NCBI RefSeq assembly: GCF_011386835.1
Contig: NC_088797.1
Coordinates: forward strand, 61,529,587 to 61,593,586
DNA length: 64,000 bases
From: Chrysemys picta bellii
Taxonomy: Eukaryota; Chordata; Testudines; Emydidae
Reading direction: 5' to 3'
The notes beneath the pieces are model-generated. The model saw only the letters and a list, made by a program, of their open reading frames with translations, was not told the DNA's origin and did not search any database. This document shows, one piece after another, positions 50,201 to 55,414 of the stretch (within the stretch, counting starts at the first letter, position 1; each line of letters starts with the position of its first letter). A program made the translations under genes and the position numbers.

Positions 50201-53200
50201 TCCCTTCCAGTTACTTTTTCAGCACATCAACAAGGAACAGGTTAACCAAGAAAGGATGAGCATTTGGTAGAGGATTTTGTCTGACATCAACTCCTGAAAC
50301 ACAAACATATACTTATCTTTAAAATAAGCAAGTCAAGTATTTCCATTTACTGTCGCAGGAGTGCTAGTTCTGTTTGGGCACAACTAAGCTGTGAAACTGA
50401 GTGTTGTGCTGTGATTATATATTTTACTTTAGTAGGCTATGACTTTAAATAAAGTGTTACATATCACAGATACTTAAGAGAAGACACTTTATTCAAAAAG
50501 TAGGGTGGCTTAGTGAATCAAGCACTGAATTAGGACTCAGGCGATGTGAATTCTATTGGTGGTTCAGCCTGCTGGCTGACCTTGGGCAAACAAAGCATGT
50601 CCCCTTTCTGCCTCAGTTTCCCCATCTGTAAAATGGGGGTAATGATACTGATCTCCTTTGTAAAGTGCTTGGAGAGCTACAGCTGAGAAAAGCTAGGTAC
50701 TACTATTACAGTAATGGCTCCAAACACTACAGTAAAACCATGGATTCCTGTACTGTTTTGGGCCTGTTTTATAGACCATTCTACTTTTTTGTATTTGGTT
50801 GGTTGGTTGTTTTAAAAAATAAGGGCCATTTAAAAAAAGAAAATGAGAAGAAAATAAAAATATCATCCTTATTATCTCATAATACTGAATGGATCTTATT
50901 TGAATTGATTTGTAAGAAGATGTCTGACCCAGCTAGGCATAGTCTGGATCAGTGATATTAATTGAGGGATCAAGATAACTTTGCATAAGCACAGAAAGTT
51001 GTAAATCCCAAGGAGAGAGGTTATTTCGGATTGTGCCGGGATATGAGTAGAAATAGCGGCTTGCAATAAAGAAAAGGAAATTTAGGCTGAATAGCAGGAA
51101 AAGCCTGAGGTGATGATGGTTTTATTACTTATTTGTCTAACACTAACAGTGCACTAACTAGGTGCTTTACAGTGAGATATGAAAATAGGCCTGCTGTCTC
51201 ACACCCTAAATGAGATCTTTAAGGTTGTGGATAACGCTGATCAAAAAATGAGAAATTTAGTTTCATTAAAAATATCAGGGTTTTTTCTAAATTTTCATTA
51301 CCTATTTATCAAACATTATTAAAATGTTTGAATATTTTGGTTGGCCAAAACCATGTTTTTTAGTCAGTTGAACACACTATAAAACGTTATTGGAAATTAT
51401 TCAAACATCCTGACATTTTTCAGGGCAAACCATTTTTATGATGTCCTTTTTTGATGTGTAAACTTTTTGTTCAAAAAATGCTGACTCGCTCTAATTGTGG
51501 CCTAGTATCCCAGAGGAAGAGACCATTGTTTGAGTAATTTAAAACTAGACAGCACACAATGCCAAAAAATACACAACAGAGTATATAAAAGAGGAGTTCA
51601 GATACTGCCGTGGCGGAGACCTGCATAGGCAATTTGTACTACTTCTCCAATTTCTCTGATCACTGCTACCTGAGAATTGGCCCAGTATAAAAGTTTTCTT
51701 TTTTTTTAATGTCCAAGTTTTGGGCTTTTTGATAGGTTTTGTGGTTGTTCCAAAGAAATGATCAAATTCAGCTCACCTCTCCCAAGCAAGAAAGCCCATA
51801 GACTCGAGAGCGCTAGTTGCATGGGTAAGGCATGTAGGATTTGGTCCAAACGCTCAACAGCAGACTCTGTTCCCTAAAACTTCCTGCTGTTGCTATCACC
51901 AGAGCTGCTCAGGGGGGATAGCAATAGGGAGAACTTTATGTATTTGAAGCCACTGGCATTTTAACCACTGTGTCATCTAATCCTGCTGCGAGCAGAGTTA
52001 GGTAATGCTGTTTTTAAAACAAGCAAACATAGTGACTGATGGAGCCAGTGGGGCACCAGTGGAGCCAGAATGGTAGTTGTAACAGTAGGAGATTTGGGGA
52101 AACTGAGGATATTGTAGACATATACGGTAATGAAAGCTCTGATCCAAAGCCCATTGAAGATAGTGGAAGGCCTCCCACTGACTTCAAGTGGGTTTGGCTC
52201 AGCCCCCAAGTGAAGGATACTCCTGTAACAGGTTCCTTTCCAATAGAGGAGAATGCTCCATCAATTAGAGAGCAGCAGACCCTCGCGCACACACAGTTCT
52301 GGGTTCGCAGACTTTACATGGTTGCTGCTTCAAATGGGGAGAGATTTGGGAAGGCAGGGAATGAAAACTATGTGGCATGGATGACGCTGCAGCACAGACA
52401 GAGCTCACCACAAGAGTTTAGTCTTGCTGTTACCACTGCCTGAGAAGGGAACTATTTATAATACATGGAAGAAGTAAAAAAAAAATGAGTCAAATATTCA
52501 GGACTCATGTCATACATTCATAGATTCCAAGGCCAGAAGGGACCACTGTGATCATCTAGTCTGACCTCCTTTATAATACAGGCCAGAGAACCGCTCCACA
52601 ATAATTCCTAGCGCAGAGCTTTTAGAAACACAGCCAAACTTGATTTAATAAATGTCAGTGATGGAGAATCTACCACAACCCTTGATAAGTTGTTCCAATG
52701 GCTAGTTACTCATTGTTAAAAATGTATGCCTTATTTCCAGTCTGCATTGTCTGAATTGCAGCATTCCTAATTGTTAAGGGCCTTTGTCTGCTCTAGCTTT
52801 ATTTACAACTGGCTGCTGTAATTGTCAATGCTTTAGTTTCATTTGTCTCCCTTGGATATCCCAAACGCCTTTTTCCCTGGCTCACTGGGAGGCAGCCTGG
52901 GATAGTGGATTAGTTGCAAGACTAGGGCCCTGTCTACACTAGGGACATCTTGCAAAGATTTCCCCCTGCTGCTAAGGCCATGTCTACGCATATAGCAGCA
53001 CAGGTGTACCAATGCAGCTGTGCCACTGTAAAAGCGTTTGTGTAGCTGCGTTATGCTGACAGGAGAGAGCTCTCCTGCCGACATAACGCTCTGCACATGA
53101 GGGCTTGTGCCGGCAAATTTATGTCGCTCAGGGGAGTGTTTTTTTCATACCCCTGGGTGGGGAGGTATAGCTCATTGGTCTGCTAAACCCAGGGTTCTGA

Positions 53201-54769
53201 GTTCAATCCTTGAGGGGGCCCACTTAGAGATCTGGGGCAAAATCAGTACTTAGTCCTGCTAGTGAAGGCAGGGGGCTGGACTCGATGACCTTTCAAGATC
53301 TCTTCCAATTCTAGGAGATAGGATATCTCCATTTAAAAAAAATAATAATAATTAATAAAAATAATTAGCATATGGCAAGAAAGATCACAACAACCAACCA
53401 GATGTTTTCAGTTGGACTGAGATATTTGTAAGTTTCACCAGTAAGGAGCCCCTCTCTTAACAAAAACTTCTCAGCCCAGCTCCAGAGATTGGCCTGAACC
53501 TCCATTCAGCCTTCAAAACTTTGAAAGGCAGATGCAGATCCAGAACTCTCAGCCAGACAAACAAAAATTCCTCCTTGGAATATCCACAAACTCTGAAGTT
53601 CAGGTTTGGAGTGGTGTGTTCATCAGAATATTAATTCTTGTTAATCAGCAGTGCCCAGGTGAACCCCATGTCTGGGAAGCATAGACATCACCGGTAAAAA
53701 TGACAAAAGTGCCTAAGTCCCATTTTCAAAAGGGACTTTGAGTCTCATTGAAAGTCTATGGACTTTCTCATTGGACTTAGGCTGCTACATCACTTAAATG
53801 CATTTGAAAATTGTCCCCCAAATCTCTCACTGCTACAGATTCAACTCTAGTCAGACAATACATGTTTTCATGGTTTATTCTTAAATTCAGTGGAAACATG
53901 ATCTTTTATTAAATCCTCCCGCCCCTTCTGCAGGAAGCAACCAAGGCTTGTGTTAGTGGAACTGAATAGAGAAGTCAAAATGACAAGTCTAGTTTCAATT
54001 GCCCAAGCTGAGACAAATGCAAAAAGTTAGCAGCAAACCTATTACAAAGTAAACTAGAGGTTTAAAATTCCTGCAGCTTTAGTACGGTGCAAGGTTAGTA
54101 AAGAGGGTAATGGTTTTAAAAAAAAATACTGTGAGCTGTATGTTGTTCCTGCCCCGTTAAACAGAAAGCGACAATCGTCACAAACTACAATCGGGGTTGG
54201 GGGGTGGGTTTTTAACTCTTTCAGTGTCTTTTCCTTTTCTTCCTGGTGTTGTTGACGCATTGTCTGGAGTTTAGGGCCGAGTATCTGCAACAGCTTCCAG
54301 GGTCTGAAATGACCGGAGCAAAAGCTGCCCGGACCCGAGAGAGAGCGTTGAAGAATTGATTGCGAAAGCGCAGGGACCCAGCTCGGGTTACAAACGGGTC
54401 CGGGGCAGGAGTCGGATCAGCGGGCCGGGCTTGGGGGATCGAACGAAAACCTTGCCAAGAAACTGGCCGAATTCAGCCCGGCCACGGGGTGCGCGTCTCG
54501 GGGCGGCGGGGCCCCCCTCTCCTGGGCCGTCCGCGGGGTGGGCTCGGGGCAAAGCACAAGGGGGCTGTAACTTCTCCTGGAACAAGCGCCCCGCACACCC
54601 CAGTTATTTAACCCGAGACGCAGATTTCCCAGAGCCAGCGCGGGGGACAGGGGTCCGCTGCCGGGGCGAGGCAGCCGTGCGGAGATTCCGCCCCCGCTCC
54701 CCACCGCTCCTTACCTGGGATGGGCGCTTGGGCCAGCAGGGCGGCCAGGGCCAAGGCCAGGAGGCGCAT
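13248..54769 (-). CDS. VSTM4: VSTM4, V-set and transmembrane domain-containing protein 4 (seven coding exons, 3' end missing)
   Basis: Type I membrane protein of the immunoglobulin superfamily, assembled here from seven minus-strand exons joined at GT-AG sites in consistent phase to 278 residues. Layout: signal peptide about 1-20; V-set domain about 25-150 with Cys46 and Cys126 as the expected disulfide pair, core Trp62 and the D-x-G-x-Y-x-C motif at 120-126; N-glycosylation sequons at Asn25, 41, 88 and 143; stalk 152-175; transmembrane helix about 177-200; basic stop-transfer Lys206-Lys207-Arg208; tail with a Lys-rich run (239-247) and a proline-rich stretch. From family knowledge, the ectodomain has been linked to T-cell inhibition, and a V-domain fragment (peptide Lv) to L-type calcium channel modulation. 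The mammalian protein is about 320 residues, so roughly 41 C-terminal residues are lacking; no exon for them was found between 1 and 13247, so it probably lies outside the window. Identification rests on recalled family similarity, not a search. Confidence 0.95.
13963..14060. mobile_element. 98-bp hAT-type micro-MITE
   Basis: A very small GC-rich insert starting CGGGGCAGCTCTATGCC and ending GGAGCCGCCCCTG, flanked by identical 8-bp duplications TTGCCAGC at 13955-13962 and 14061-14068. Termini relate to the CAGGGCCGGCTCTAGG family seen at 30305-30973. The first base or two of the left end appear changed. It lies in VSTM4 intron 6's neighbour, between exons 7 and 6. Confidence 0.85.
14215..14345 (-). 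repeat. MIR-like CORE-SINE fragment
   Basis: Contains the reverse complement of a MIR-like tRNA-proximal region (AGAACCCAGGAGTCCTGGCT) preceded by GGCACGGAGACGTGAATTAA. Part of it runs close to VSTM4 exon 6 (14399-14505), whose donor lies just beyond. Boundaries are approximate. Confidence 0.5.
14399..14505 (-). CDS. VSTM4: VSTM4 coding exon 6 (basic and proline-rich tail)
   Basis: A 107-bp exon encoding residues 223-257. The motif [18 protein letters not shown] is nearly identical to the mammalian tail. It is followed by a lysine-rich run and a short proline segment (PPAIPAK) that could act as an SH3-type ligand, which is inference. Acceptor TTTCCAG, donor AAAG|GTATGA. Phase in completes Ser222 and phase out starts Ala258. 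Confidence 0.93.
15178..15405. mobile_element. hAT-type MITE of the GCCGGCCCTG-ended family
   Basis: A 228-bp insert with right end TGCCGGCCCTG and left end CAGGCGCGGCGCCAGGG, bracketed by identical 8-bp duplications GTCTGCAG at 15170-15177 and 15406-15413. The interior contains TGCTGCCCTAGGCAGCA and CGCGTCTTCGGGGC segments typical of turtle GC-rich MITEs. No coding capacity. Confidence 0.88.
15414..16644. other. VSTM4 intron 5 sequence, no gene recognised
   Basis: AT-rich. A short palindromic repeat of the GGCCAGATTCTCATTTTA type sits near 16125-16220. Nothing else could be assigned. Confidence 0.5.
16653..17805 (+). mobile_element. hAT-type element A with G-rich tandem core
   Basis: 1153-bp insert with ends TAGGGTTACCATTC and ATATGGTAACCCTA and exact 8-bp duplications CAGTTAAG at 16645-16652 and 17806-17813. 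TAGGG fits the hAT terminal consensus YARNG. A short palindromic block (CCGGACATGTCCGG type) follows the left end. The core from about 17010 to 17760 is a G-rich tandem array of units containing GGGGGCAGTCAGGGGACAAG and GGCTTAGGTAGGGGGTGG. No transposase is present; open frames across the core are low-complexity. Confidence 0.92.
17814..19319. other. VSTM4 intron 5 sequence, no gene recognised
   Basis: No exon or repeat family recognised. Overlapping short frames on both strands near 18518-18927 have no known domain. Confidence 0.45.
19320..19550 (+). mobile_element. Old CR1/L3-type LINE 3' fragment
   Basis: Contains a diverged CR1-type 3' end: GCTTACCAAGGGACCTGGTG, then GAGTCTTTAAATAAAGCTGG, then CTCAGACTAGATGTTCAGAA. 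It is more diverged than the other CR1 copies in the window, so it is probably older. Boundaries approximate. Confidence 0.65.
19558..21540. other. VSTM4 intron 5 sequence with palindromic repeats
   Basis: A palindromic repeat built on TTTAGGTGCCTAATTCCCATT and its inverted partner lies at 19560-19700, and a related one at about 21390-21460 (AAAAGTGCCTAAGAGATTTA). A tRNA-like B-box (ATGGTTCAAATCCC) is at about 20217-20230. No gene is supported before exon 5. Confidence 0.5.
21541..21574 (-). CDS. VSTM4: VSTM4 coding exon 5 (34-bp micro-exon, cytoplasmic)
   Basis: A very small exon encoding [10 protein letters not shown] with shared codons on both sides (Val211 and Ser222). It matches the mammalian tail segment HYLVKCPQN except for Cys-to-Asn. 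The acceptor is TTTAACAG and the donor CAG|GTATGA. At 34 bp it changes frame if skipped (34 is not a multiple of three), so skipping would truncate the tail. Tyr214 is the only tyrosine in the tail section encoded in this window. Confidence 0.9.
21575..22800. other. VSTM4 intron 4 sequence, no gene recognised
   Basis: A plus-strand frame at 21697-21906 (69 residues, lysine-rich) has no known domain and no supporting signals. Nothing else recognised. Confidence 0.45.
22801..24370. mobile_element. AT-rich MITE interrupted by hAT element B
   Basis: Left part starts CTGGTTGGAAAACAGAATTT and right part ends AAAAAAATTGACCAG; both are rich in AAAATTTT-type words and read as the two ends of one palindromic AT-rich repeat. 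The hAT element at 23223-24280 lies within it. Terminal match is imperfect, so the family is not assigned. Confidence 0.55.
23223..24280 (+). mobile_element. hAT-type element B with GC-rich tandem core
   Basis: 1058-bp insert with ends TAGGGTTACCATAC and GTATGGTAACCCTA. The flanks share TATCAGG at 23216-23222 and 24281-24287, followed by T on both sides, giving a 7-8 bp duplication. The 5' region repeats the inverted CCGGA(C)ATGTCC hairpin. The core (about 23460-24010) is a tandem array around GGGGGTGCTCGGCC. The 3' region (AATCAAATGTTCGCGGGAAG, then GGGGCGGAGTTGGGG) is shared with elements C and D. No transposase. Confidence 0.92.
24371..24720. other. VSTM4 intron 4 sequence, nothing recognised
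   Basis: Plain non-coding sequence between a MITE end and an LTR-like stretch. No feature assigned. Confidence 0.5.
24721..25440 (+). repeat. LTR-like sequence with half of an inverted pair
   Basis: Begins TGTCACAAGGTGAACTGGAC and carries TATA-like sequences (CTCATATAAG near 24848 and GATATAAAAGG near 24923), as in a retroelement LTR and leader. Bases 24995-25120 occur again in reverse complement at 28786-28917. No viral coding frame is seen. The LTR call is inference; ends are approximate. Confidence 0.45.
26171..26249. repeat. (CT)n(CA)n compound microsatellite
   Basis: About 15 CT units followed directly by about 24 CA units, with no visible interruption. Such a long pure tract is likely polymorphic. 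It lies in VSTM4 intron 4. Confidence 0.98.
26704..26892. mobile_element. Tc1/mariner-type MITE
   Basis: 189-bp element with inverted termini CACCTCTACCC and GGGTAGAGGTG and TA dinucleotides on both outer sides (26702-26703, 26893-26894), the TA target duplication of Tc1/mariner/pogo elements. The interior has repeated GATATAACGCG-type words in both orientations. No coding capacity. Confidence 0.85.
26895..28785. other. VSTM4 intron 4 sequence with AT-rich stretches
   Basis: Poly-T tracts at about 27750-27795, three GCTAAT units at 27917-27938, and an AT-rich palindromic-looking repeat at about 27511-27690 between CTGGGC and GCCC ends. No gene is supported. Frames on both strands here are short. 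Confidence 0.45.
28786..28917 (-). repeat. Inverted partner of the repeat at 24995-25120
   Basis: The reverse complement of this stretch contains GGCTGGACCACCCATGGTGG, GACCAGGGAAGGGTTACAGG, and AAGCTGTGAAACAGGCCA, all also present in the same order at 24995-25120. It ends within 35 bases of the VSTM4 exon 4 donor. Probably another copy of the same retroelement in the opposite orientation. Confidence 0.9.
28952..29059 (-). CDS. VSTM4: VSTM4 coding exon 4 (transmembrane helix)
   Basis: A 108-bp phase 1-1 exon encoding residues 176-210 plus shared codons. It begins with LYVYAVFV and carries an uninterrupted hydrophobic stretch to about Cys200, then the basic stop-transfer sequence LLNKKRSR on the cytoplasmic side. 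Acceptor TTTCAG, donor AGAG|GTGAGT. Only about 34 bases downstream of this donor (toward lower coordinates) begins a repeat copy (28786-28917) that has an inverted partner at 24995-25120, an unusually close juxtaposition of a repeat and a splice donor. Confidence 0.95.
29060..30304. other. VSTM4 intron 3 sequence, old repeats only
   Basis: A MIR-like fragment in reverse orientation lies at about 29505-29640 (TTTTACAGAGGGGAAACCGA). Palindromic short repeats occur near 29190-29380. No gene is supported. Confidence 0.5.
30305..30973. mobile_element. hAT-type element with five palindromic GC-rich modules
   Basis: 669-bp insert with inverted termini CAGGGCCGGCTCTAGG and CCTAGAGCCGGCCCTG. Flanking 8-mers CCCGGAAG (30297-30304) and CCAGGAAG (30974-30981) match at 7 of 8 positions. 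Inside are five copies of a palindrome of the CTCCCAGGCTC..GAGCCTGGGAG type (about 30432-30466, 30527-30560, 30597-30636, 30671-30710 and 30767-30799). Long open frames in both directions come from this low-complexity sequence. Confidence 0.88.
31213..32460 (-). mobile_element. CR1 LINE with reverse-transcriptase remnants
   Basis: A 1.2-kb minus-oriented CR1. Its 3' end (AACATAAGAATGGTCATACT in reverse complement) is at 31213. Read on the minus strand it encodes pieces of the CR1 reverse transcriptase: KAFDKVPHQ-like sequence near 32420, [14 protein letters not shown] near 32240 and FADDTK-like near 32180. Stops and frame shifts interrupt it, and it is 5'-truncated just upstream of the first motif. 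It sits between VSTM4 exons 3 and 4. Confidence 0.88.
32609..32677 (-). CDS. VSTM4: VSTM4 coding exon 3 (membrane-proximal stalk)
   Basis: A 69-bp phase 1-1 exon (codes residues 153-174 plus shared codons for Val152 and Asp175). The product [20 protein letters not shown] is the juxtamembrane stalk between the Ig domain and the membrane helix; it corresponds in length and pattern (KASE...FEKT...W.FFE) to the mammalian protein. Acceptor is TTCACAG, donor AAG|GTAAAG. It is too short to be picked up as an open reading frame and was found by reading the minus strand between its splice sites. Confidence 0.92.
32765..33023. repeat. GC-rich MITE-like repeat, probably of the GGCGGC...CTAGAGCC group
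   Basis: Contains GGGGTGGCAAGCCGTGGGG, CCTGCGGGAGGTCTGCCGGT, and ends GGGGCGGCAAAAATCATAGA. The interior is self-complementary in parts (GCCTTCGG/CCGAAGGC). It resembles the GC-rich hAT MITEs at 13963 and 15178, but no target duplication could be identified, so the boundaries are rough. Confidence 0.55.
33205..33545 (+). repeat. LTR-like or promoter-like repeat with TATA box
   Basis: A TATATAAAC element at 33322-33330 follows a G-rich stretch, and the downstream part contains GGGGAGAAGAGGTAACACC. The layout resembles a retroelement LTR. No viral frame is visible. Identity is uncertain. Confidence 0.3.
33685..33807 (-). mobile_element. hAT-type MITE, TAGGGTGACCAGAT family
   Basis: 123-bp insert with left end TAGGGTGACCAGAT and right end ATCTAATCACCGTA, flanked by identical 8-bp duplications TTGCACGG at 33677-33684 and 33808-33815. 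It includes AAAAATCGGGAC and ATAAAATCGGGACAT. It is the reverse orientation of the copy at 55292-55414. Confidence 0.93.
34470..34941 (-). repeat. LTR-like sequence, minus orientation
   Basis: Read on the minus strand it starts TGTCACAGGGTGGCTGGCTC at 34941 and has a TATA box TTATAAAGG at 34805-34813, so it looks like a solo LTR. The far end is unclear. No adjoining gag, pol or env remnants were recognised. Confidence 0.5.
34942..36114. other. VSTM4 intron 2 sequence, old repeats only
   Basis: A MIR-like fragment in reverse orientation is at about 35395-35535 (ACAGCCGGGACTAGAACCCC). The rest is plain intron sequence, with no gene supported. Confidence 0.45.
36123..37379 (+). mobile_element. 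hAT-type element C with GC-rich tandem core
   Basis: 1257-bp insert with ends TAGGGTTACCATACGT and AATATGGTAACCCTA and exact 8-bp duplications TGCATGCA at 36115-36122 and 37380-37387. A 21-bp perfect inverted repeat (36148-36168 with 36201-36221, built on CCGGACATGTCCGG) forms a 5' hairpin. The core (36236-37200) is a tandem array of GCCGGGCCGGGGGCTCGGGG units, with a 132-bp higher-order duplication. The 3' region (ACTCAAATGTTCGTGGGAAG, GGGGGCGGAGTTGGGG) matches element B. Open frames of about 390-418 codons span it in several frames on both strands; these reflect lack of stop codons in GC-rich repeats. Confidence 0.95.
37440..38010. repeat. Unassigned turtle-type interspersed repeat
   Basis: Contains GCTGAGAGCCATTGAACCAA, GATGGAAACCACTTCAAGCC, and later GAGATTGGGGTGTCTGGGG. 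These phrases look like those of a dispersed turtle repeat, but I see no clear termini or target duplications, so the family and boundaries are uncertain. Confidence 0.35.
38011..40740. other. VSTM4 intron 2 sequence, no gene recognised
   Basis: Plain non-coding sequence. The stretch at about 39640-40000, including AAGAATAAATGTGCTTGCTT, looks like part of a dispersed LTR-type repeat. No gene supported. Confidence 0.4.
41388..41500 (-). repeat. Degenerate tRNA-derived SINE
   Basis: On the minus strand a tRNA-like arrangement can be read: AACTCAAGTAGTAGAAGCTC (A-box region) and GGCTCAGGTTCAATCTTTGG (B-box). It lies inside the 2.9-kb hAT element. Similar copies occur at 1730-1835 and 46645-46740. 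Confidence 0.5.
42096..42360 (-). mobile_element. CR1 LINE 3' fragment nested in the hAT element
   Basis: Starts with the reverse complement of a CR1 3' end (ATCACAGAAATGTAGGACTG, then GGTCATCTAGTC) and continues with AGGAAGTTTTTCCTAATGTC. Truncated and non-coding. Confidence 0.8.
42361..42955. repeat. G-rich tandem low-complexity tract
   Basis: Irregular tandem repeats of GGGGCTGAGGGGGATGGGAC-like units, nearly free of T runs, part of the interior of the 2.9-kb element. Many G-runs of three or more at short spacing give G-quadruplex potential on the plus strand. Open frames here on both strands are low-complexity. Confidence 0.85.
44347..44685. mobile_element. hAT-like element, GTTGCC-ended family
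   Basis: Left end AAAAGTTGCCACCTTTCTAATTG and right end AGACAGGTGGCACCCTA match, in reverse orientation, the ends of the element at 55865-56863. A clear 8-bp target duplication could not be found, so the left boundary is less certain. Interior is C-rich. Confidence 0.6.
44686..46644. other. VSTM4 intron 2 sequence, no gene recognised
   Basis: GC-moderate sequence with overlapping short frames on both strands (44857-46387), none showing a recognised domain or splice-bounded conservation. No repeat family named. Confidence 0.45.
46645..46740 (-). repeat. tRNA-derived SINE copy
   Basis: Minus-strand A-box-like TTTAGTTGAGTGATTGAGGA and B-box-like CTGGAGTTCAAATCCC at tRNA spacing, with the phrase GATTTTAGGGT between. 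No tail or TSD identified. Confidence 0.55.
46741..48835. other. VSTM4 intron 2 sequence with short palindromic repeats
   Basis: Short repeats ending in GGATCAGGCCC-type words at about 46945-46985 and 48310-48350, and one of the TCTGATCTCACAGC...GTCAGTGGAG type at about 47980-48080. No gene supported. Confidence 0.45.
48836..49035 (+). repeat. MIR-like CORE-SINE
   Basis: Shows the MIR core and 3' region: CTGACTCATTGTATGACCTT, then CTGTGCCTCAGTTTCCCC, then AAAATGGGGATAATATTG. It lies about 270 bp from VSTM4 exon 2. Confidence 0.75.
49309..49707 (-). CDS. VSTM4: VSTM4 coding exon 2 (whole V-set Ig domain)
   Basis: A 399-bp phase 1-1 exon encoding residues 20-151, the complete V-type Ig domain in one exon as is usual for this superfamily. 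Visible hallmarks are the B-strand cysteine (TLYCHVSQ, Cys46), C-strand tryptophan (AVRW, Trp62), and F-strand motif DQGHYIC (Cys126). Sequons are NVT, NAT, NYT and NGT. The segment from Asp55 to Glu103 aligns with the 49-residue peptide Lv of mammals, and a Lys-Arg-Arg triplet sits at 51-53 just before it. Acceptor is TTTTGCAG and donor is AAAAG|GTGAGG. This is the largest and most conserved exon and the firmest evidence for the gene. Confidence 0.97.
49708..50499. other. VSTM4 intron 1 sequence, no gene recognised
   Basis: Adjacent to the exon 2 acceptor. No repeat family or exon recognised. Confidence 0.45.
50500..50705 (+). repeat. MIR-like CORE-SINE
   Basis: Contains GGCTTAGTGAATCAAGCACT (tRNA-like 5' part), TGGCTGACCTTGGGCAAA, and CTGCCTCAGTTTCCCCATCT followed by GTAAAATGGGGGTAATG, the standard MIR order. 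Confidence 0.78.
50706..52517. other. VSTM4 intron 1 sequence, AT-rich
   Basis: An AT-rich repeat-like segment lies at about 51240-51490 (AAAAATGAG...CAAAAAATGC), and a short palindromic repeat with GATCCAAAGCCCATTGAAG at about 52140-52205. No gene supported. Confidence 0.45.
52518..52765 (-). mobile_element. CR1 LINE 3' fragment
   Basis: Starts TTCATAGATTCCAAGGCCAG and runs through GATCATCTAGTCTGACCTCC and GATGGAGAATCTACCACAAC, closely resembling the CR1 at 2453-3140. Truncated. Confidence 0.88.
52974..53148. repeat. MITE-like palindromic repeat
   Basis: Contains TAAGGCCATGTCTACGCATA and a palindromic GACAGGAGAGAGCTCTCCTGCCGAC. It resembles a dispersed turtle DNA element; the right part abuts the SINE at 53149, so it may be truncated or interrupted. 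Family not assigned. Confidence 0.5.
53149..53365 (+). mobile_element. tRNA-derived SINE of turtle type
   Basis: The 5' part carries pol III promoter boxes of a tRNA: A-box TAGCTCATTGGTC and B-box GAGTTCAATCC. This is followed by GGGGGCCCACTTAGAGATCT, a CR1-like 3' segment (GACTCGATGACCTTTCAAGA), and an A-rich tail with AATAATAATAATT. The pattern matches the tRNA-Lys-derived SINEs known from hidden-neck turtles (Cry type), as I recall. Confidence 0.75.
53366..54399. other. VSTM4 intron 1 sequence upstream of the CpG region
   Basis: A palindromic repeat with AAAGTGCCTAAGTCCCATTT lies at about 53700-53815. No gene is supported. Confidence 0.45.
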
Positions 54770-55200
54770 CGCCCACAGCGCACAGGGACCCTTCTGTTTT
54801 CTCTCCCAGCCTGAATTTCGCCTCTCCTCCCGCTTCCTCTCTCCTCCCTCCTTCTCCCCTTCCCCTCCATCTCCTCCCCTCCTCCTCCCGACTCGTCCCC
54901 TTCCCCTCCTCCCGGATCCCAGCCTCTTTCCTCTTGCTCTCCTCGCCTTCCCCCTCCCAGCGACTCCTGCTAGCCTGGGCGAGCAATGGAGTTTCTCCAG
55001 TCCCCTTGGGGAGTTCTCTGGGATCTCTCCCCCGGGACCTGCTCTGTGTGTCGGGTGGGGGAAGAGAGCGGAGAGCTCCAGCTGTGGCTGTCGGAACCAT
55101 CCCAGGAGGAATCGGATCTCTGCGGAGGGTAACTGGGGATCTGCTCTCCCAGGACGCAAAGGGTTTGGGGAGCGCTCCCTTCACAACTGAGGCTCCCTGC
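54400..55200 (-). promoter_or_regulatory. Likely VSTM4 promoter, 5'UTR and CpG-rich start region
   Basis: The sequence around the VSTM4 start codon is GC- and CpG-rich (strongest at 54400-54720, running through exon 1 into intron 1). Immediately upstream of the ATG on the coding strand, about 54810-54960 is an almost pure polypurine tract (GGGAGGGG, GAGGAGG and similar on the minus strand). No convincing TATA box was seen, which fits a CpG-type promoter. The exact transcription start cannot be placed from sequence alone. Confidence 0.6.
54715..54769 (-). CDS. VSTM4: VSTM4 coding exon 1 (signal peptide)
   Basis: Encodes residues 1-18 and the first base of codon 19. The start [14 protein letters not shown] is a typical signal-peptide core: one early arginine followed by an uninterrupted Leu/Ala stretch. 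It closely matches the known mammalian VSTM4 amino terminus. The ATG at 54769 has G at -3, a purine as favoured for initiation, and C at +4. The exon ends at a strong donor (CAG|GTAAGG). Joining to exon 2 forms Asp19 followed by Val-Cys, matching the family's Glu/Asp-Val-Cys junction just after the predicted cleavage region. The exon is embedded in CpG-rich sequence that continues into intron 1. Confidence 0.95.
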
Positions 55201-55291
55201 TGGCGCCACGGTATTTGGAAGGGGGAGAGGGGGCGTTTTTCTGCCTCCAGCCCTCTCTCCACTGTTGGAAGAGTTTGAAATCTTTCCCACC

Positions 55292-55414
55292 TAGGGTGAC
55301 CAGATGTCCCGATTTTATAGGGACAGTCCCGATATTTGGGTTTTTTTTCTTATATAGGCTCCTATTACCCCCCACCCCCTGTCCCGATTTTTCACATTTG
55401 TTATCTGGTCACCT
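55292..55414 (+). mobile_element. hAT-type MITE, TAGGGTGACCAGAT family
   Basis: Ends TAGGGTGACCAGATGTCCCG and ATCTGGTCACC, with CCCGATTTTATAGGGACAGT inside. Same family as 33685-33807, opposite orientation. No perfect 8-bp TSD was seen, so its ends may be altered by a base or two. It sits just upstream of the VSTM4 promoter region. Confidence 0.85.

Noticed and set aside
53149..53220. A functional tRNA gene
   Set aside because: A- and B-box-like sequences are present, but a cloverleaf does not close well and the sequence continues into a CR1-like 3' part and A-rich tail, so it is a SINE.
54608..55262. Minus-strand frames of 183 codons upstream of and across exon 1
   Set aside because: They read through the polypurine tract and CpG region in frames that give Gly/Arg/Glu low complexity. 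The VSTM4 start at 54769 with its signal peptide and donor is the supported reading.
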